From Pedobacter sp. Leaf176 (GTDB lineage Bacteria > Bacteroidota > Bacteroidia > Sphingobacteriales > Sphingobacteriaceae): a stretch of 64,000 nt of DNA. The stretch is taken from assembly GCF_001424305.1 (NCBI RefSeq), contig NZ_LMPD01000003.1, positions 296,387 to 360,386 on the forward strand, in the 5' to 3' direction. A program made the position numbers and the translations under genes. Under the pieces are notes generated by a model. The model saw only the letters and a program-made list of their open reading frames with translations, did no database searches and was not told the origin of the DNA. Positions 52,059 through 61,921 of this stretch are shown here, one piece after another (positions within the stretch are counted from its first letter, which is position 1; every line of letters starts with the position of its first letter).

Positions 52059-54437
52059 TTATTCGTATTTCAAAGCATCAACCGGGTTCGATTTTGCGGT
52101 TTTATACGCTTGAAAACTCACAGTAATTACAGCCATCGTTAAAGTTCCTATAGCTGCAACAGGAATTATCCACCAGCTTATTTCCGTACGAAATTCAAAG
52201 TTGTCCAGCCATTTATTCATTGCAAAATAACTTACCGGCACCGCGATAAAAATGGCAACCACAATCATTTTCATAAACGAAAGGGATAGCAATTGCATTA
52301 AATTTGCAACCGATGCGCCAAGTACTTTTCGCACGCCAAATTCTTTTGTCCTTTGCTCCGCACTGTAAGCAACCAGACCGAATAAACCCATGCAAGACAC
52401 GAAAATTGCGAGTCCGCCGAATAGATTTGAAAGAATGCCTAAGGTTTTTTCTGATTTGTATTTCTCATGGTATAAGGAGTTTACAAAAGTAAGTTCCGTT
52501 GGATATGCGGGATTAAAAGTCTTAGTGATCCTGCTGATGGTTTCTATATTACTTTGTAAACTGTTTGCATTATTCAGACGCATCGTAATGGTGCCCGTTT
52601 GCTTTGGATTTAAAAATACAACCTGCGGATTGTTTGATTTATAAGGCGAATCCCAAACGTAATCGTCAAAAACACCAATGATATAAGCATTAGTACCATA
52701 AAGATTTACCCTTTTACCGATAGGATTTTTATAACCAAATACCTTCACAGCTGAGGCACTAACCAGTAAGGCACTTGTATCCGAAGCGAAGTTTTTCGAG
52801 AAATCCCGTCCCTCGAGTAATTTAATACCATTTGTTTTAATAAAATCATACGAGGTAGCCACCTGATTAAACATCACTGTATTTTCGGGCTTCGTCATGC
52901 CATCCCACGTAATGTCCATAAAGTTGCGGCCATGATGAGAAAGACTAACCGACGATTGATACACCGATTTTATTGCCCCGGATTTAAGCAATTCAGCTTT
53001 AAAAGGCTCGAATTTGGTTTTCAATTCTCCATCCTGAGGAATCTCCACCAAAGCATTCACATCGAAGCCAACCGGCTTGTTTTTGATGTATTGAATCTGG
53101 CGATAGATAACCAGAGTTGCAATAATCAGAATAATGGCGAAGCAGAACTGGCCAACAACCAGCACTTGCCTTAAGCTTATGCTTAAAAATCCTTTAGCCG
53201 AAATTTTTCTTTTTAGTGTTTGAATTGGATTAAAAGCCGACAAGTAAAATGCCGGATAACTGCCTGCAATTAAACCGGTAGTGATTACAATCCCCAGGAT
53301 ACCAAACCAACTTGCTGTATTGAAGTATGAAATCCCCAGATTTATATTCAGAAGCTGATTAAATGCTGGCAGGCAAAGTTCTATCAATGCTATTGCTACG
53401 ACAACAGCAACCAAAGTTAATACCATTGATTCGGTCAGAAACTGAAAAATTAATGAGCTTCGATTAGCACCGATGGTTTTCTTGATGCCCACTTCTTTTG
53501 CCCGTTTTTCTGACTTAGCCGTAGCCATGTTCATAAAATTGATGCAAGCGATTAGCAATATCCCAAAGGCCAAACCAACAAAAAGCCAGATTTGCTCAAT
53601 ATCGCCACCTACACTTTTACCATTTTCGAATTTACCAAATAAATGCAGTTTGCTGGCCTGGTACAAAAAATGCGGCTGTGATTGTGGGTTTTGTGGTGTA
53701 TTTGCCTTCACCAACGCCTCAACTTTACGGTTTACCAACTCAATATTGGCATCCGGATTAAGCGAAACCATGGTTACAAAACTATAATTCGTCCAGTTTA
53801 AATCCTTTGCACTGTCATCGACAATCTCGTAAAATGACCAGGGCATCAAAAAGTCGAAACGATTAGAACTATTTTCAGGTAAATCTTTAATTATGCCGGT
53901 AATGGTTAGATTTTCTTTATCCTGATAACGAACCGATTTATTCAGTACATCAGCGGTTCCAAATAAAATTTTGGCTGTACTTTCTGTTAAAATGACCGAA
54001 AGTGGGTTGGTTAATGCGGTTTGCGGATCGCCGGCAATAAACTCGTAATCGTATAGTTTAAGGATGTCAGGTTCGGCAAACTTCGAATTTTTCTTATAAC
54101 TATTTCGTCCGTTCGCTATTAAACTTTTTTTGCCATAATCCATTCGGACAACATATTTTACTTCCGGCAATTTTTCTTTTAAAAGAGGACCTAATGCCGT
54201 TGTAGAACCATTGAAGGTGCCGGCAATCTTGTTTCCCTCGCCAGGAACATTCGTCATGGCTACATAAACATTACGCCAGTTTTTTGCCTGCTTATCGAAA
54301 TTCCATTCGTACGAAACATATAGCAGCAACATCAAACAGGCTGCAAGGCCGATAGCCAAACCGATTACATTGATGAAAGACGACGTTTTGTTCTTCCAAA
54401 GGTTCCGCAAAGCGATTTTTAAGTTTAATTTGAACAT
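52059..54437 (-). CDS. MacB/FtsX-type permease 3 of the array (type A2)
   Basis: 792 residues. Type A2: FVSCMGLFGLVAYSAEQRTKEFGVRKVLG and LLSLSFMKMIVVA, with FEFRTE near the end. The first bundle has GILLIACINFMNMATAKSEKRAKEVGIKKTIG. It closes the first A1-B-A2 block. Upstream of it, between it and permease 2, lies a 13-codon remnant of another permease, so at least one deletion has happened at this boundary. Confidence 0.93.
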   Translation of the reverse strand: MFKLNLKIALRNLWKNKTSSFINVIGLAIGLAACLMLLLYVSYEWNFDKQAKNWRNVYVAMTNVPGEGNKIAGTFNGSTTALGPLLKEKLPEVKYVVRMDYGKKSLIANGRNSYKKNSKFAEPDILKLYDYEFIAGDPQTALTNPLSVILTESTAKILFGTADVLNKSVRYQDKENLTITGIIKDLPENSSNRFDFLMPWSFYEIVDDSAKDLNWTNYSFVTMVSLNPDANIELVNRKVEALVKANTPQNPQSQPHFLYQASKLHLFGKFENGKSVGGDIEQIWLFVGLAFGILLIACINFMNMATAKSEKRAKEVGIKKTIGANRSSLIFQFLTESMVLTLVAVVVAIALIELCLPAFNQLLNINLGISYFNTASWFGILGIVITTGLIAGSYPAFYLSAFNPIQTLKRKISAKGFLSISLRQVLVVGQFCFAIILIIATLVIYRQIQYIKNKPVGFDVNALVEIPQDGELKTKFEPFKAELLKSGAIKSVYQSSVSLSHHGRNFMDITWDGMTKPENTVMFNQVATSYDFIKTNGIKLLEGRDFSKNFASDTSALLVSASAVKVFGYKNPIGKRVNLYGTNAYIIGVFDDYVWDSPYKSNNPQVVFLNPKQTGTITMRLNNANSLQSNIETISRITKTFNPAYPTELTFVNSLYHEKYKSEKTLGILSNLFGGLAIFVSCMGLFGLVAYSAEQRTKEFGVRKVLGASVANLMQLLSLSFMKMIVVAIFIAVPVSYFAMNKWLDNFEFRTEISWWIIPVAAIGTLTMAVITVSFQAYKTAKSNPVDALKYE

Positions 54438-54510
54438 GGTAGTATCAAGTATTTAGTATCAAGTATCAAGACCAATTCGCTTTAGTCTTTGGTCTTTAAG
54501 CTTTCATCTT

Positions 54511-54552
54511 TTATTCGTATTTCAACGCATCAACAGGAATTGCTTTAACCAT
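54511..54552 (-). pseudogene. Ghost permease: start codon fused to the last 12 codons
   Basis: On the minus strand 54552-54511 reads MVKAIPVDALKYE-stop. Every intact permease ends in a close variant of this (for permease 2, VKANPVDALKYE). It is preceded by the same CTGATACTAA(A) leader that precedes permease starts and followed by another copy of the TAAAGACCAAAGACTAAAG spacer. The best explanation is an eighth permease gene, probably type B, that lost everything between its ATG and its tail. The tiny frame could still be translated, but nothing suggests a function. Confidence 0.7.
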
Positions 54553-54677
54553 TTAGTATCAGGTATCAAGACCAATTCACTTTAGTCTTTGGTCTTTAAG
54601 CTCTTGGCTTTTTTAGTATCAAGTATTAAGTATCAAGTATCAAGGCACAGCAAATTGTGTTAGTCTTAGCCTTGACT

Positions 54678-57053
54678 TTATTCATATTTAAGTGCATCAA
54701 CAGGGTTTGCTTTAACCGCTTTCTTCGCCTGAACACTAACCGTTATTACAGTTAATAAAATGGTAATTATTGCACTACTAACGAATGGCATTACAGGTAA
54801 ATCAATTCGGTATGCGAAGGTGTCCAGCCATTTTTTAGTTAGGATATAAGCTACCGGCCACGAAATTACGTTTGCCGAAAGCACCATAACAAAAAATGAA
54901 CTATTAATTAATTTAAAGATTTGAACATCGCTTGCACCTAAAATTTTACGTACCGCGATTTCTTTAATTCTGCCATTGGTGATGTACTTTGCAAAGGCAA
55001 ACAAGCCTAAAATAGCGATGAAGATGGTGAGCAATGCCGCTGCAAAGAACACCGATTGCAACTGTTCCTGCTTTTTGAAGAGTTTGCCATAAAGTTCATC
55101 TAAAAACTCATACCTGAAATCTTCTCCATCTTTTGGATTTATCTGAGGCCATTGCGCTTTCAATGCCGCTAAAGCCGAAGAAATTTTGTTTTCCTCAATC
55201 TTCAGCATAATTTGAGTTTTATAATTGCCGCAAGGGTTTTTAATCGAGTAAATGGTTGGTTGAACTGCACTTTCAAATCCCTGAGCCTTAAAATCTTTAA
55301 TTACACCAACAATTTTATAATCAATATTGCAGCCTCTGATTGTTTTACCAACCGGATCTTTCATACCATATTTTGCAACAGTGCTCTCATTTATCACAGC
55401 AGAATTTGCAGTGTCCGTACTGAATGACTTTGAGAAAAAACGCCCCTCTTTTAATTTGATATCAAGCGTCTCAAAGTAATCAAAATCTACATCTATAAAA
55501 TCCAGACTGGATTGCACACCCTCGAAAGTGTAACCATTAGCTCCACCATCTGCACCATCAGGAATATCAGTGGCTACGGTGGCCGATCTTATTCCAGGAA
55601 TTTTTAAAATTTTATCTCTTACAGGAGCGAATTTTTCAGGTTTATTAAACATACTGATGTTCTTAATATACACGACTTGATTTGCCGTAAAACCTAAATC
55701 CTCACTTCGCATGTACTTGAGCTGTGAATTGATAATAAATAAACCGATAATAAAAATTACTGCTACACTGAACTGAAAGACTAATAATCCATTTCGCAAC
55801 CAAGAACTTTGTTTACTTGTAGAAAAATTACCCTTTAGCACCAACGCTGGCTTGAAACCGGATAATACCAAAGCTGGATAAGTGCCGGCAATTATGGTAA
55901 TCAGACATAAAATCAAGGGCAATTGCCAAAATAGATTATTTTCGATGGTCCAGATGGATAAGTTAACCTGAAAAAGGTTGTTGAAATATGGCAATACCAG
56001 TTCGGCTAAAATTAATCCAATAATTGTAGCTACAAAGCACTGAATAAATATTTCGGCGAGAAATTGCGTCGTAAGCTGAAAACGGTATGCGCCCATTACC
56101 TTTTTAATTCCCACTTCCTTTGCTCGTTTCGTTGCCTGAGCAATATTCAGATTTGTAAAATTGACACAAGCAATAACAAGAATTAAAATTCCTAGCGCTG
56201 AAAGGGCAATTAATATTTTGTAGGGCGCATCATTACCTGCCTTTGGCCTGAGGTGCAAGTTGGCAAGCGGGTCTAAAAACGTGGAAATACCTTTTATTTC
56301 TTCAATTATCTTTTGATCTGTTTCGCCTTTTAATAATTCTTTGCGATATAAGTCAGTGATTTTATGCTCAAGATTTACAACATTTGTTCCTGGTTTTACC
56401 TGAATATACGTGGTGTAGTTATTGTATCCGTAGTTCTCGTCCTTCCCTATTTCATTGCCTATTGAAATGCCATCAAAAGTAATATTTGAATGCAAATTGT
56501 TAGTGATTGAACCATTGATTTTGCTGGTAATACCTGAATTGCTTGCACCAACACCAACCATTTCCGGTTTGTTATCTTTTTTGTCAGGAAACAGTACTTT
56601 CATGTTTTCCTTACTCAGGTACGAAAGCCTTTCGATACCGCCAGCAGGTTTTTCCAACCCACCTACAGGTTTCAAATCGAGAATTTTAGCTGCATTGTAA
56701 TCAGCCTGCATAAAGTTTTTCGCAAATAATGTATTTTTGCCGTTCTTCATGGTGAATTCGAAAAAACCACGTTTGGTAATTCCTGCTTCTTCTACTTCGG
56801 GGAAATTCAGTTTAATGGCTTTGGCCAAAGGCGGCGAAGTGTAGTTTGTTTTAAAATCAGGTTCAATCCGCCCAACGACGTAAATGTTTTTATAATTCGG
56901 ATTCGATTTATCGAAACTGGTTTCGTAAGTAAAATACAGAACCACTAAAATAAAAGCAGCTAAAGCAATAGCTAAACCACCAATGTTAATTGAAGTAATG
57001 CCCCTATTTTTCCAAAGGTTTCGCAACGCGATTTTTAAGTTTAATCTAAACAT
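54678..57053 (-). CDS. MacB/FtsX-type permease 2 of the array (type B)
   Basis: 791 residues. Type B: CVNFTNLNIAQATKRAKEVGIKKVMGAYR and the ending ILTKKWLDTFAYRIDLPVMPF, closest to permease 7. Its second bundle opens with ILGLFAFAKYITNGRIKEIAVRKILG. N-terminus MFRLNLKIALRNLWKNRG. Its first periplasmic domain differs most from the A types, which would fit a different substrate or partner. Directly downstream lies the ghost permease tail, whose sequence is nearest to this gene's own tail. Confidence 0.93.
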   Translation of the reverse strand: MFRLNLKIALRNLWKNRGITSINIGGLAIALAAFILVVLYFTYETSFDKSNPNYKNIYVVGRIEPDFKTNYTSPPLAKAIKLNFPEVEEAGITKRGFFEFTMKNGKNTLFAKNFMQADYNAAKILDLKPVGGLEKPAGGIERLSYLSKENMKVLFPDKKDNKPEMVGVGASNSGITSKINGSITNNLHSNITFDGISIGNEIGKDENYGYNNYTTYIQVKPGTNVVNLEHKITDLYRKELLKGETDQKIIEEIKGISTFLDPLANLHLRPKAGNDAPYKILIALSALGILILVIACVNFTNLNIAQATKRAKEVGIKKVMGAYRFQLTTQFLAEIFIQCFVATIIGLILAELVLPYFNNLFQVNLSIWTIENNLFWQLPLILCLITIIAGTYPALVLSGFKPALVLKGNFSTSKQSSWLRNGLLVFQFSVAVIFIIGLFIINSQLKYMRSEDLGFTANQVVYIKNISMFNKPEKFAPVRDKILKIPGIRSATVATDIPDGADGGANGYTFEGVQSSLDFIDVDFDYFETLDIKLKEGRFFSKSFSTDTANSAVINESTVAKYGMKDPVGKTIRGCNIDYKIVGVIKDFKAQGFESAVQPTIYSIKNPCGNYKTQIMLKIEENKISSALAALKAQWPQINPKDGEDFRYEFLDELYGKLFKKQEQLQSVFFAAALLTIFIAILGLFAFAKYITNGRIKEIAVRKILGASDVQIFKLINSSFFVMVLSANVISWPVAYILTKKWLDTFAYRIDLPVMPFVSSAIITILLTVITVSVQAKKAVKANPVDALKYE

Positions 57054-57127
57054 AGTATCAAGTAGTTAGTATCAAGTATCAAGAACCGGCTTTTCGCTTT
57101 AGTCTTTGGTCTTTAAGCTTTCAGCTT

Positions 57128-59497
57128 TTATTCGTATTTTAAAGCATCAACAGGATTGGCCTTTGCCACCTTCAACGATTGTACGCTAACGGTTAAAACG
57201 GCGATCAAAACTGATAATCCGATGGCGATAATAAATGGCAGAGCAGAAATCGAAATGCGGTATTCATAAGCAGAAAGCCATTTATTGATGATGATGTATG
57301 CCAAGGGAAAAGCAATTACGTTCGCAATAGCGACCAGCTTGATAAAATCTTTATTTAAAAGAGTAAGAATATTTGCAGTACTCGCACCTAAAACTTTACG
57401 GATGCTGATTTCTTTTTTGCGTTGTTCGGCCATGAAAAGCGCTAGTCCTAATAAGCCTAGGCAAGAAATGAAGATCGCAAAGCCACCAAACCAGTTTGAA
57501 AGCGTTCCCAAAAGTTTTTCGTTTTGAAATTTTACTTCAAAAGATTCATCCACAAATTTTCGGTTAACAGGATAATCAGGCTCTATTTTTTTAACCAAAT
57601 CGTCTATTGTTAACAAAGAAGAACTGATATTTTGGTTAGGATTTAAACGAACAATGATAACGGATGAGCCATCTCTATAACTCGGGTAAAATATCATTGG
57701 TGCCACTTTTTGATAAGCACTTTCAACAACAAAATCTTTAATCACACCAACGTTTGTAAGCTTAGTATCGCCCCAGGTAATAATGGCACCAACCGGGTTT
57801 TTAAGTCCCATCATTTTTACGGCAGCCTCATTTAACATCACACTATTACTATCGCTTTTGGAAGTTGCTAAAAATTCCCTCCCACTTATCAACTCGGTAC
57901 CAATGGTTTTTATAAAATCGCTTCCTATTCCTCTATTATTAAATAAAACCGATTCCCCCCGGTTTTTACCATCCCAGGATATGTCCGTTGTATTGTTTCC
58001 GTTTTCAGTAATGTCTTTACTGAAGAAAGTCACATCTGATGCTGCGCCAGATTTTAACAATTGGGTCTTAAGCAAATCCAGCTTACTATCATCACCCATT
58101 TTGCCTTGAACTGCAATTTGAATCAAATTAGATTTATCATAACCAATTGGCTTATTTTTAACATAGTTAAGTTGCTGGTAAATGACGGACGTGCAAACAA
58201 TTAAGCATGCAGCAAAAACGAACTGAGTAACCACCAAAACTTTCCTGATAGAAACGGATGAATCTGTTTTAATTTTTAAACCTTTTAATACTTTAATAGG
58301 TTCGAAAGAAGACAAATACAAGGCTGGGTAGCTTCCCGCAATAAAGCCTGTAAAAATCATTAAACCTAAAAGTGTAGCCCAGAATCCCATGCTGTTATAA
58401 TCAATTTTCAGTTCGATATTTAGTAAATTATTAAAATATGGCAAACTCACCTCAATAAGAATGAAAGCCAAAACAGTGGAAATAAAAGTTATAAAAACCG
58501 ATTCAAGTAAGAACTGACCGATTAGAGATTTTCTGGTAGAGCCAATTGCCTTACGAATACCTACTTCTTTAGACCTACGCTCCGAACGTGCTGTAGATAA
58601 ATTCATAAAGTTTACACATGCGATCAGCAGAATACAAAAGGCAAGCAAAAGGAATATTTTAAGTTGTTCAATTTTTCCTCCAACCGATTTTCCATTTTGA
58701 AAATCGTCGTACAAATGCCACTTGGTTAATGGATGTAATAATGCTTCTGCTGTATTATCTTTTTGGTTTCTTTTATAGATGCCTTTCATATCGGCATTTG
58801 CCGATGTAAAAAAGCTATTGTTTTTTAATTGAACAATAGTAAGGCACATATTATTTCCCCAGTTCTTTCCTTTCGCCCAGGATTCTCTTTTTTCAAAAAG
58901 CGCCCAAGGCATAATGCATTCAAAAACTATGCTATTGTTTGGAGTAACATCTTCAATTATCGCCTCTACTTTCAATACATCCTGATTCTCAAGTTTAACC
59001 ATTTTGTTAATCGGGTCTTCATTGCCAAATAATTTTTGTGAAAAAGATTTGGTTAGGATGATCGTATTTACGCCTTTTAAAACTTGATTTGGATTACCTT
59101 TTATAAATTTATAATCTAATATCTTAACAAATGATGGGTCGGCAAAAACAACTCTACTATTTATTTTCTTTTCGCCTGCGCTAATTAATTTTCCATTTGG
59201 ATAAGTAGAATGTGATGCGTATTTAACACCGGGAATTTTTGCAGCAACCTCTTCAGCCATTGCATTTGGTGTCCACGCCCAACTGAAAATCTTTCCATTT
59301 GCAGGTGCATTCTGATATACCACATAAGTTTTATCACTGTTTGTAAATTGTTTATCATAGCTCCACTCGTAAGCAACATAAAGTAACAAAACCATACAAC
59401 TGGCTAAACCAATGGCTAATCCGCCGATATTGATCAGGGAGAAGCCCTTGTTTTTCCAAAGGTTTCGTAAAGCGATTTTTAAGTTAAGTCTAAACAT
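57128..59497 (-). CDS. MacB/FtsX-type permease 1 of the array (type A1)
   Basis: 789 residues and the first permease after the ATPase and adaptor genes. Type A1: FISCLGLLGLALFMAEQRKKEISIRKVLG and LLNKDFIKLVAIAN. N-terminus MFRLNLKIALRNLWKNKGFS. Helices at about 21-45, 280-305, 330-355, 375-400, 425-445, 670-692, 720-742 and 755-778 flank two periplasmic MacB-type domains. Because it is promoter-proximal it should be the most expressed if the array is one long transcript. Confidence 0.93.
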   Translation of the reverse strand: MFRLNLKIALRNLWKNKGFSLINIGGLAIGLASCMVLLLYVAYEWSYDKQFTNSDKTYVVYQNAPANGKIFSWAWTPNAMAEEVAAKIPGVKYASHSTYPNGKLISAGEKKINSRVVFADPSFVKILDYKFIKGNPNQVLKGVNTIILTKSFSQKLFGNEDPINKMVKLENQDVLKVEAIIEDVTPNNSIVFECIMPWALFEKRESWAKGKNWGNNMCLTIVQLKNNSFFTSANADMKGIYKRNQKDNTAEALLHPLTKWHLYDDFQNGKSVGGKIEQLKIFLLLAFCILLIACVNFMNLSTARSERRSKEVGIRKAIGSTRKSLIGQFLLESVFITFISTVLAFILIEVSLPYFNNLLNIELKIDYNSMGFWATLLGLMIFTGFIAGSYPALYLSSFEPIKVLKGLKIKTDSSVSIRKVLVVTQFVFAACLIVCTSVIYQQLNYVKNKPIGYDKSNLIQIAVQGKMGDDSKLDLLKTQLLKSGAASDVTFFSKDITENGNNTTDISWDGKNRGESVLFNNRGIGSDFIKTIGTELISGREFLATSKSDSNSVMLNEAAVKMMGLKNPVGAIITWGDTKLTNVGVIKDFVVESAYQKVAPMIFYPSYRDGSSVIIVRLNPNQNISSSLLTIDDLVKKIEPDYPVNRKFVDESFEVKFQNEKLLGTLSNWFGGFAIFISCLGLLGLALFMAEQRKKEISIRKVLGASTANILTLLNKDFIKLVAIANVIAFPLAYIIINKWLSAYEYRISISALPFIIAIGLSVLIAVLTVSVQSLKVAKANPVDALKYE

Positions 59498-59785
59498 GGT
59501 GGTATCAGGTATAAGGTATCGAGTATTTAGTGTCAGGTATTTGGTATCAAGTATTAAGTATCAGGTATCAAGACCTTGCAAAACGCCTAAGTCTTCTTGC
59601 ATTAGTCGTTTCTTTTTAGTCTTTCTGCTTTTTTAAGCGCCCGCCCCGAATCTTCCCATCCAGGAAGATTCGGCTGGACTATCATTAAACTAAAACTATT
59701 TTCTTTGAGGTTGAGCGCTTAAGGGTATAGGGTTTAAGGTACTCGCGCTAACCCTACGCCTTATACCCTTCACCTTAAACCTTTC
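59498..59785. other. Spacer between ATPase and permease 1, with hairpin
   Basis: Contains the array's AGTATCAAG-type repeats (59500-59575) and a strong hairpin CGAATCTTCC/GGAAGATTCG (59647-59656 with 59663-59672). No T-run follows on either strand, so it is not a clear terminator. It could be an RNA processing or stabilising element between the ATPase and permease messages. A near-palindrome AAGGGTATAGGGTTTAAGG / CCTTATACCCTTCACCTTAAACC lies at 59728-59782. Confidence 0.5.
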
Positions 59786-60484
59786 TTATATCAACTCCTC
59801 GTTTTTGCTTTTATTTATTTTTTCAGAAATCACGTGACCATCTTTTAGGTTAATGATCCTGTTCGAAAAACTGGCATCGTGACTCGAGTGTGTAACCATT
59901 ACAATGGTGGTACCCGTTTCGTTCAGCTCGCAAAGCAACTCCATTACTTCGTTACCGTGCGAACTATCGAGGTTACCGGTCGGCTCATCGGCTAAAACCA
60001 ATTTTGGTTTGGTAACCAAAGCTCTTGCCACGGCAACACGCTGCTGCTGACCACCAGAAAGTTGTTGCGGGAAGTGACCACTACGGTTTACAATATTCAT
60101 CCTTTCGATAATTTCGTTAACTAGTGTTTTGCGTTCGCCGGCGGGAATTTTATTGTATATCAACGGCAATTCGATGTTTTCAAAAACAGTTAACTCATCA
60201 ATTAAGTTGAAATTCTGGAAAACGAATCCCATATTTCTTTTACGGAAATTAGAACGCTCCCTGTCGTTTAAAGTTAAAAGTTCGGTATCGATGAACTTAT
60301 AACTTCCACTTTCTGGTTTATCCAACAAACCCATAACGTTTAACAAGGTAGATTTCCCACAGCCTGACGGCCCCATGATGGACACAAATTCACCCTCTTT
60401 GACGTGAAGGTTAATTCCGTTTAATGCTGTGGTTTCCACTTCTTCAGTTTTATAAACTTTTTCCAGATTTTCTATTTTAATCAT
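59786..60484 (-). CDS. MacB-type ABC ATPase, proximal copy
   Basis: 232 residues with every motif intact: Walker A GPSGCGKSTLLNVMG, Q-loop FVFQNFNLIDELTV, signature LSGGQQQRVAVARAL, Walker B LVLADEPTGNLDSS and H-loop MVTHSSHDA. It belongs to the MacB/LolD (type VII ABC) group, whose ATPases power FtsX-like permeases. It lies between the adaptor gene and the first permease on the same strand. As the only ATPase here with canonical catalytic residues, it is the likely motor for most of the seven permeases. Confidence 0.94.
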   Translation of the reverse strand: MIKIENLEKVYKTEEVETTALNGINLHVKEGEFVSIMGPSGCGKSTLLNVMGLLDKPESGSYKFIDTELLTLNDRERSNFRKRNMGFVFQNFNLIDELTVFENIELPLIYNKIPAGERKTLVNEIIERMNIVNRSGHFPQQLSGGQQQRVAVARALVTKPKLVLADEPTGNLDSSHGNEVMELLCELNETGTTIVMVTHSSHDASFSNRIINLKDGHVISEKINKSKNEELI

Positions 60485-60508
60485 AGCTTTTTAGTATCAA
60501 GTATTTAG

Positions 60509-60643
60509 GCCCCACCCAACCCTCCCCAATAGGGAGGGCTTTTGGAGTTTTTATATTAAATTATTTTATGCCAACAAGTTAGCTTTTTCTTTATTTAGGT
60601 TTTGCACTTTGCTCTCCTCCCCTTTGGGGAGGCCGGGTGGGGC
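60509..60643. repeat. Nested palindromic repeat between adaptor and ATPase genes
   Basis: The left part has CCCCACCCAACC followed by the hairpin CCCTCCC-caata-GGGAGGG. The right part has the hairpin CCTCCCC-ttt-GGGGAGG followed by GGCCGGGTGGGG, which pairs back to the left end. This GC-rich nested palindrome is a repeat type common in Bacteroidota intergenic DNA. It ends 3 bases from the adaptor stop codon and could partially terminate or stabilise the transcript. Confidence 0.65.
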
Positions 60644-60645
60644 TA

Positions 60646-61890
60646 TTATTTATTAATCTCCACCTCGTCGTATTGGTTAAACTGGTCATAAGAGGATGTG
60701 ATTACTTCATCGCCTTTTTGCAAACCATCCAATATTTCATAATACAAGTAATTTTTTCTGCCTATTTTAACATTTTTCTTAGTTGCCTTGCCATTGTTCA
60801 CCACAAATACCCATGAACCGCCCGTACTCTGGAAAAACTGACCCTGAGCTAGCAATAAAGACTTGCTGTTGTCTGATAAGGTTAATTTGGTTTGAAGTGA
60901 CAAACCACGGCGCAGGCCATTAGGAGCAGCACCTTTAAAAACCATTTCCACCTGGAACTGACCTGCTGTAACCTCTGGAATAACTTTACTAACAGTTAGG
61001 TTATAGGTTTTTCCATTGAATTCACAGGTCGATGTTTGCCCCTCTTTTACTCGATTAATATAGTATTCATCCACGCCAGCCTGCAATTTATATCCTTGCA
61101 ATACATCAATTTTCCCAATCATCTCGTTTGAGTTATAAGATTTACCAATTACCGGATCGTAAGAAGAAAGCTTACCAGAAACCGGTGCTTTGATGGTCAT
61201 ATTTTCGATGTTCTTGCGAATCATTTCCAAACTTTCATTCATCTGTCTCATCGACTGATCGATTTGAGCAAGCTGCATTCTTCTGCTTTGATTCTCTTGT
61301 TTTACCGCCTGGCGAACAATTTTAAGTTTACCCTGGTAATATTCGTAATCCTGATTTGATTTATTAAATTCCTGAAGTGTAATCACCTTCTTTGTAAAAA
61401 GTGCACTATCCAAACGATATTGTCTTGCAGCTGTTCTTAAGCTATTTTCAACATCTAAAACATCCTGATTTAAAACCCTTTGATTTTGCTCCAAATCTAA
61501 TCGGGATTTACGCAGCTGATTGATTTGTTCGGTAGCGGCGGTTTGGCTGGAGGTGTAACTTAACATTGCATTAGAATTCGAGATTCTCAATAATGGCGTA
61601 CCTTTTATTACAGAAGCGCCATTCTCAGTAAATATTTCAGCAACCGTTCCCCCTTCTGATGAACTTACAATAACCGAAGTTAACGGAACAACGCTGGCAT
61701 TTAAAAGCACCACATCTTCAAAATCGCCGTATTCCACTTTACTTATGGTCAATTTTTCGGCATCGGCACTGTATGTTTTTTTTAATGATAAAGTATAGCC
61801 ATAAATCACAACCGCTATAAAAGCAATCGCGCCACCTAACATAATTAAGGTTTTGGTACCAAATCTTTTCTTCTCTATCTTTTTATCCAT
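60646..61890 (-). CDS. HlyD/MacA-type periplasmic adaptor of the permease array
   Basis: 414 residues from the ATG at 61890; an upstream in-frame ATG at 61971 would place the candidate promoter inside the gene. One N-terminal membrane helix (about 13-33) anchors it. Next come a lipoyl half-motif (SSSEGGTVAEIFTENGASV, then KGTPLL), a long coiled coil (about 110-225), the second lipoyl half (MTIKAPVSGKLSSYDPVIG) and beta-barrel/membrane-proximal domains. It should link the MacB-type permeases to a TolC channel, none of which is encoded in this operon. First gene of the array. Confidence 0.92.
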   Translation of the reverse strand: MDKKIEKKRFGTKTLIMLGGAIAFIAVVIYGYTLSLKKTYSADAEKLTISKVEYGDFEDVVLLNASVVPLTSVIVSSSEGGTVAEIFTENGASVIKGTPLLRISNSNAMLSYTSSQTAATEQINQLRKSRLDLEQNQRVLNQDVLDVENSLRTAARQYRLDSALFTKKVITLQEFNKSNQDYEYYQGKLKIVRQAVKQENQSRRMQLAQIDQSMRQMNESLEMIRKNIENMTIKAPVSGKLSSYDPVIGKSYNSNEMIGKIDVLQGYKLQAGVDEYYINRVKEGQTSTCEFNGKTYNLTVSKVIPEVTAGQFQVEMVFKGAAPNGLRRGLSLQTKLTLSDNSKSLLLAQGQFFQSTGGSWVFVVNNGKATKKNVKIGRKNYLYYEILDGLQKGDEVITSSYDQFNQYDEVEINK

Positions 61891-61921
61891 TGTTCGGTTA
61901 TACTGTTTGATTTCCTTAACA

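Noticed and set aside
59647..59672. Strong hairpin after the proximal ATPase as a terminator
   Set aside because: No T-run on either strand; the following permease array would then lack a promoter that I can see.
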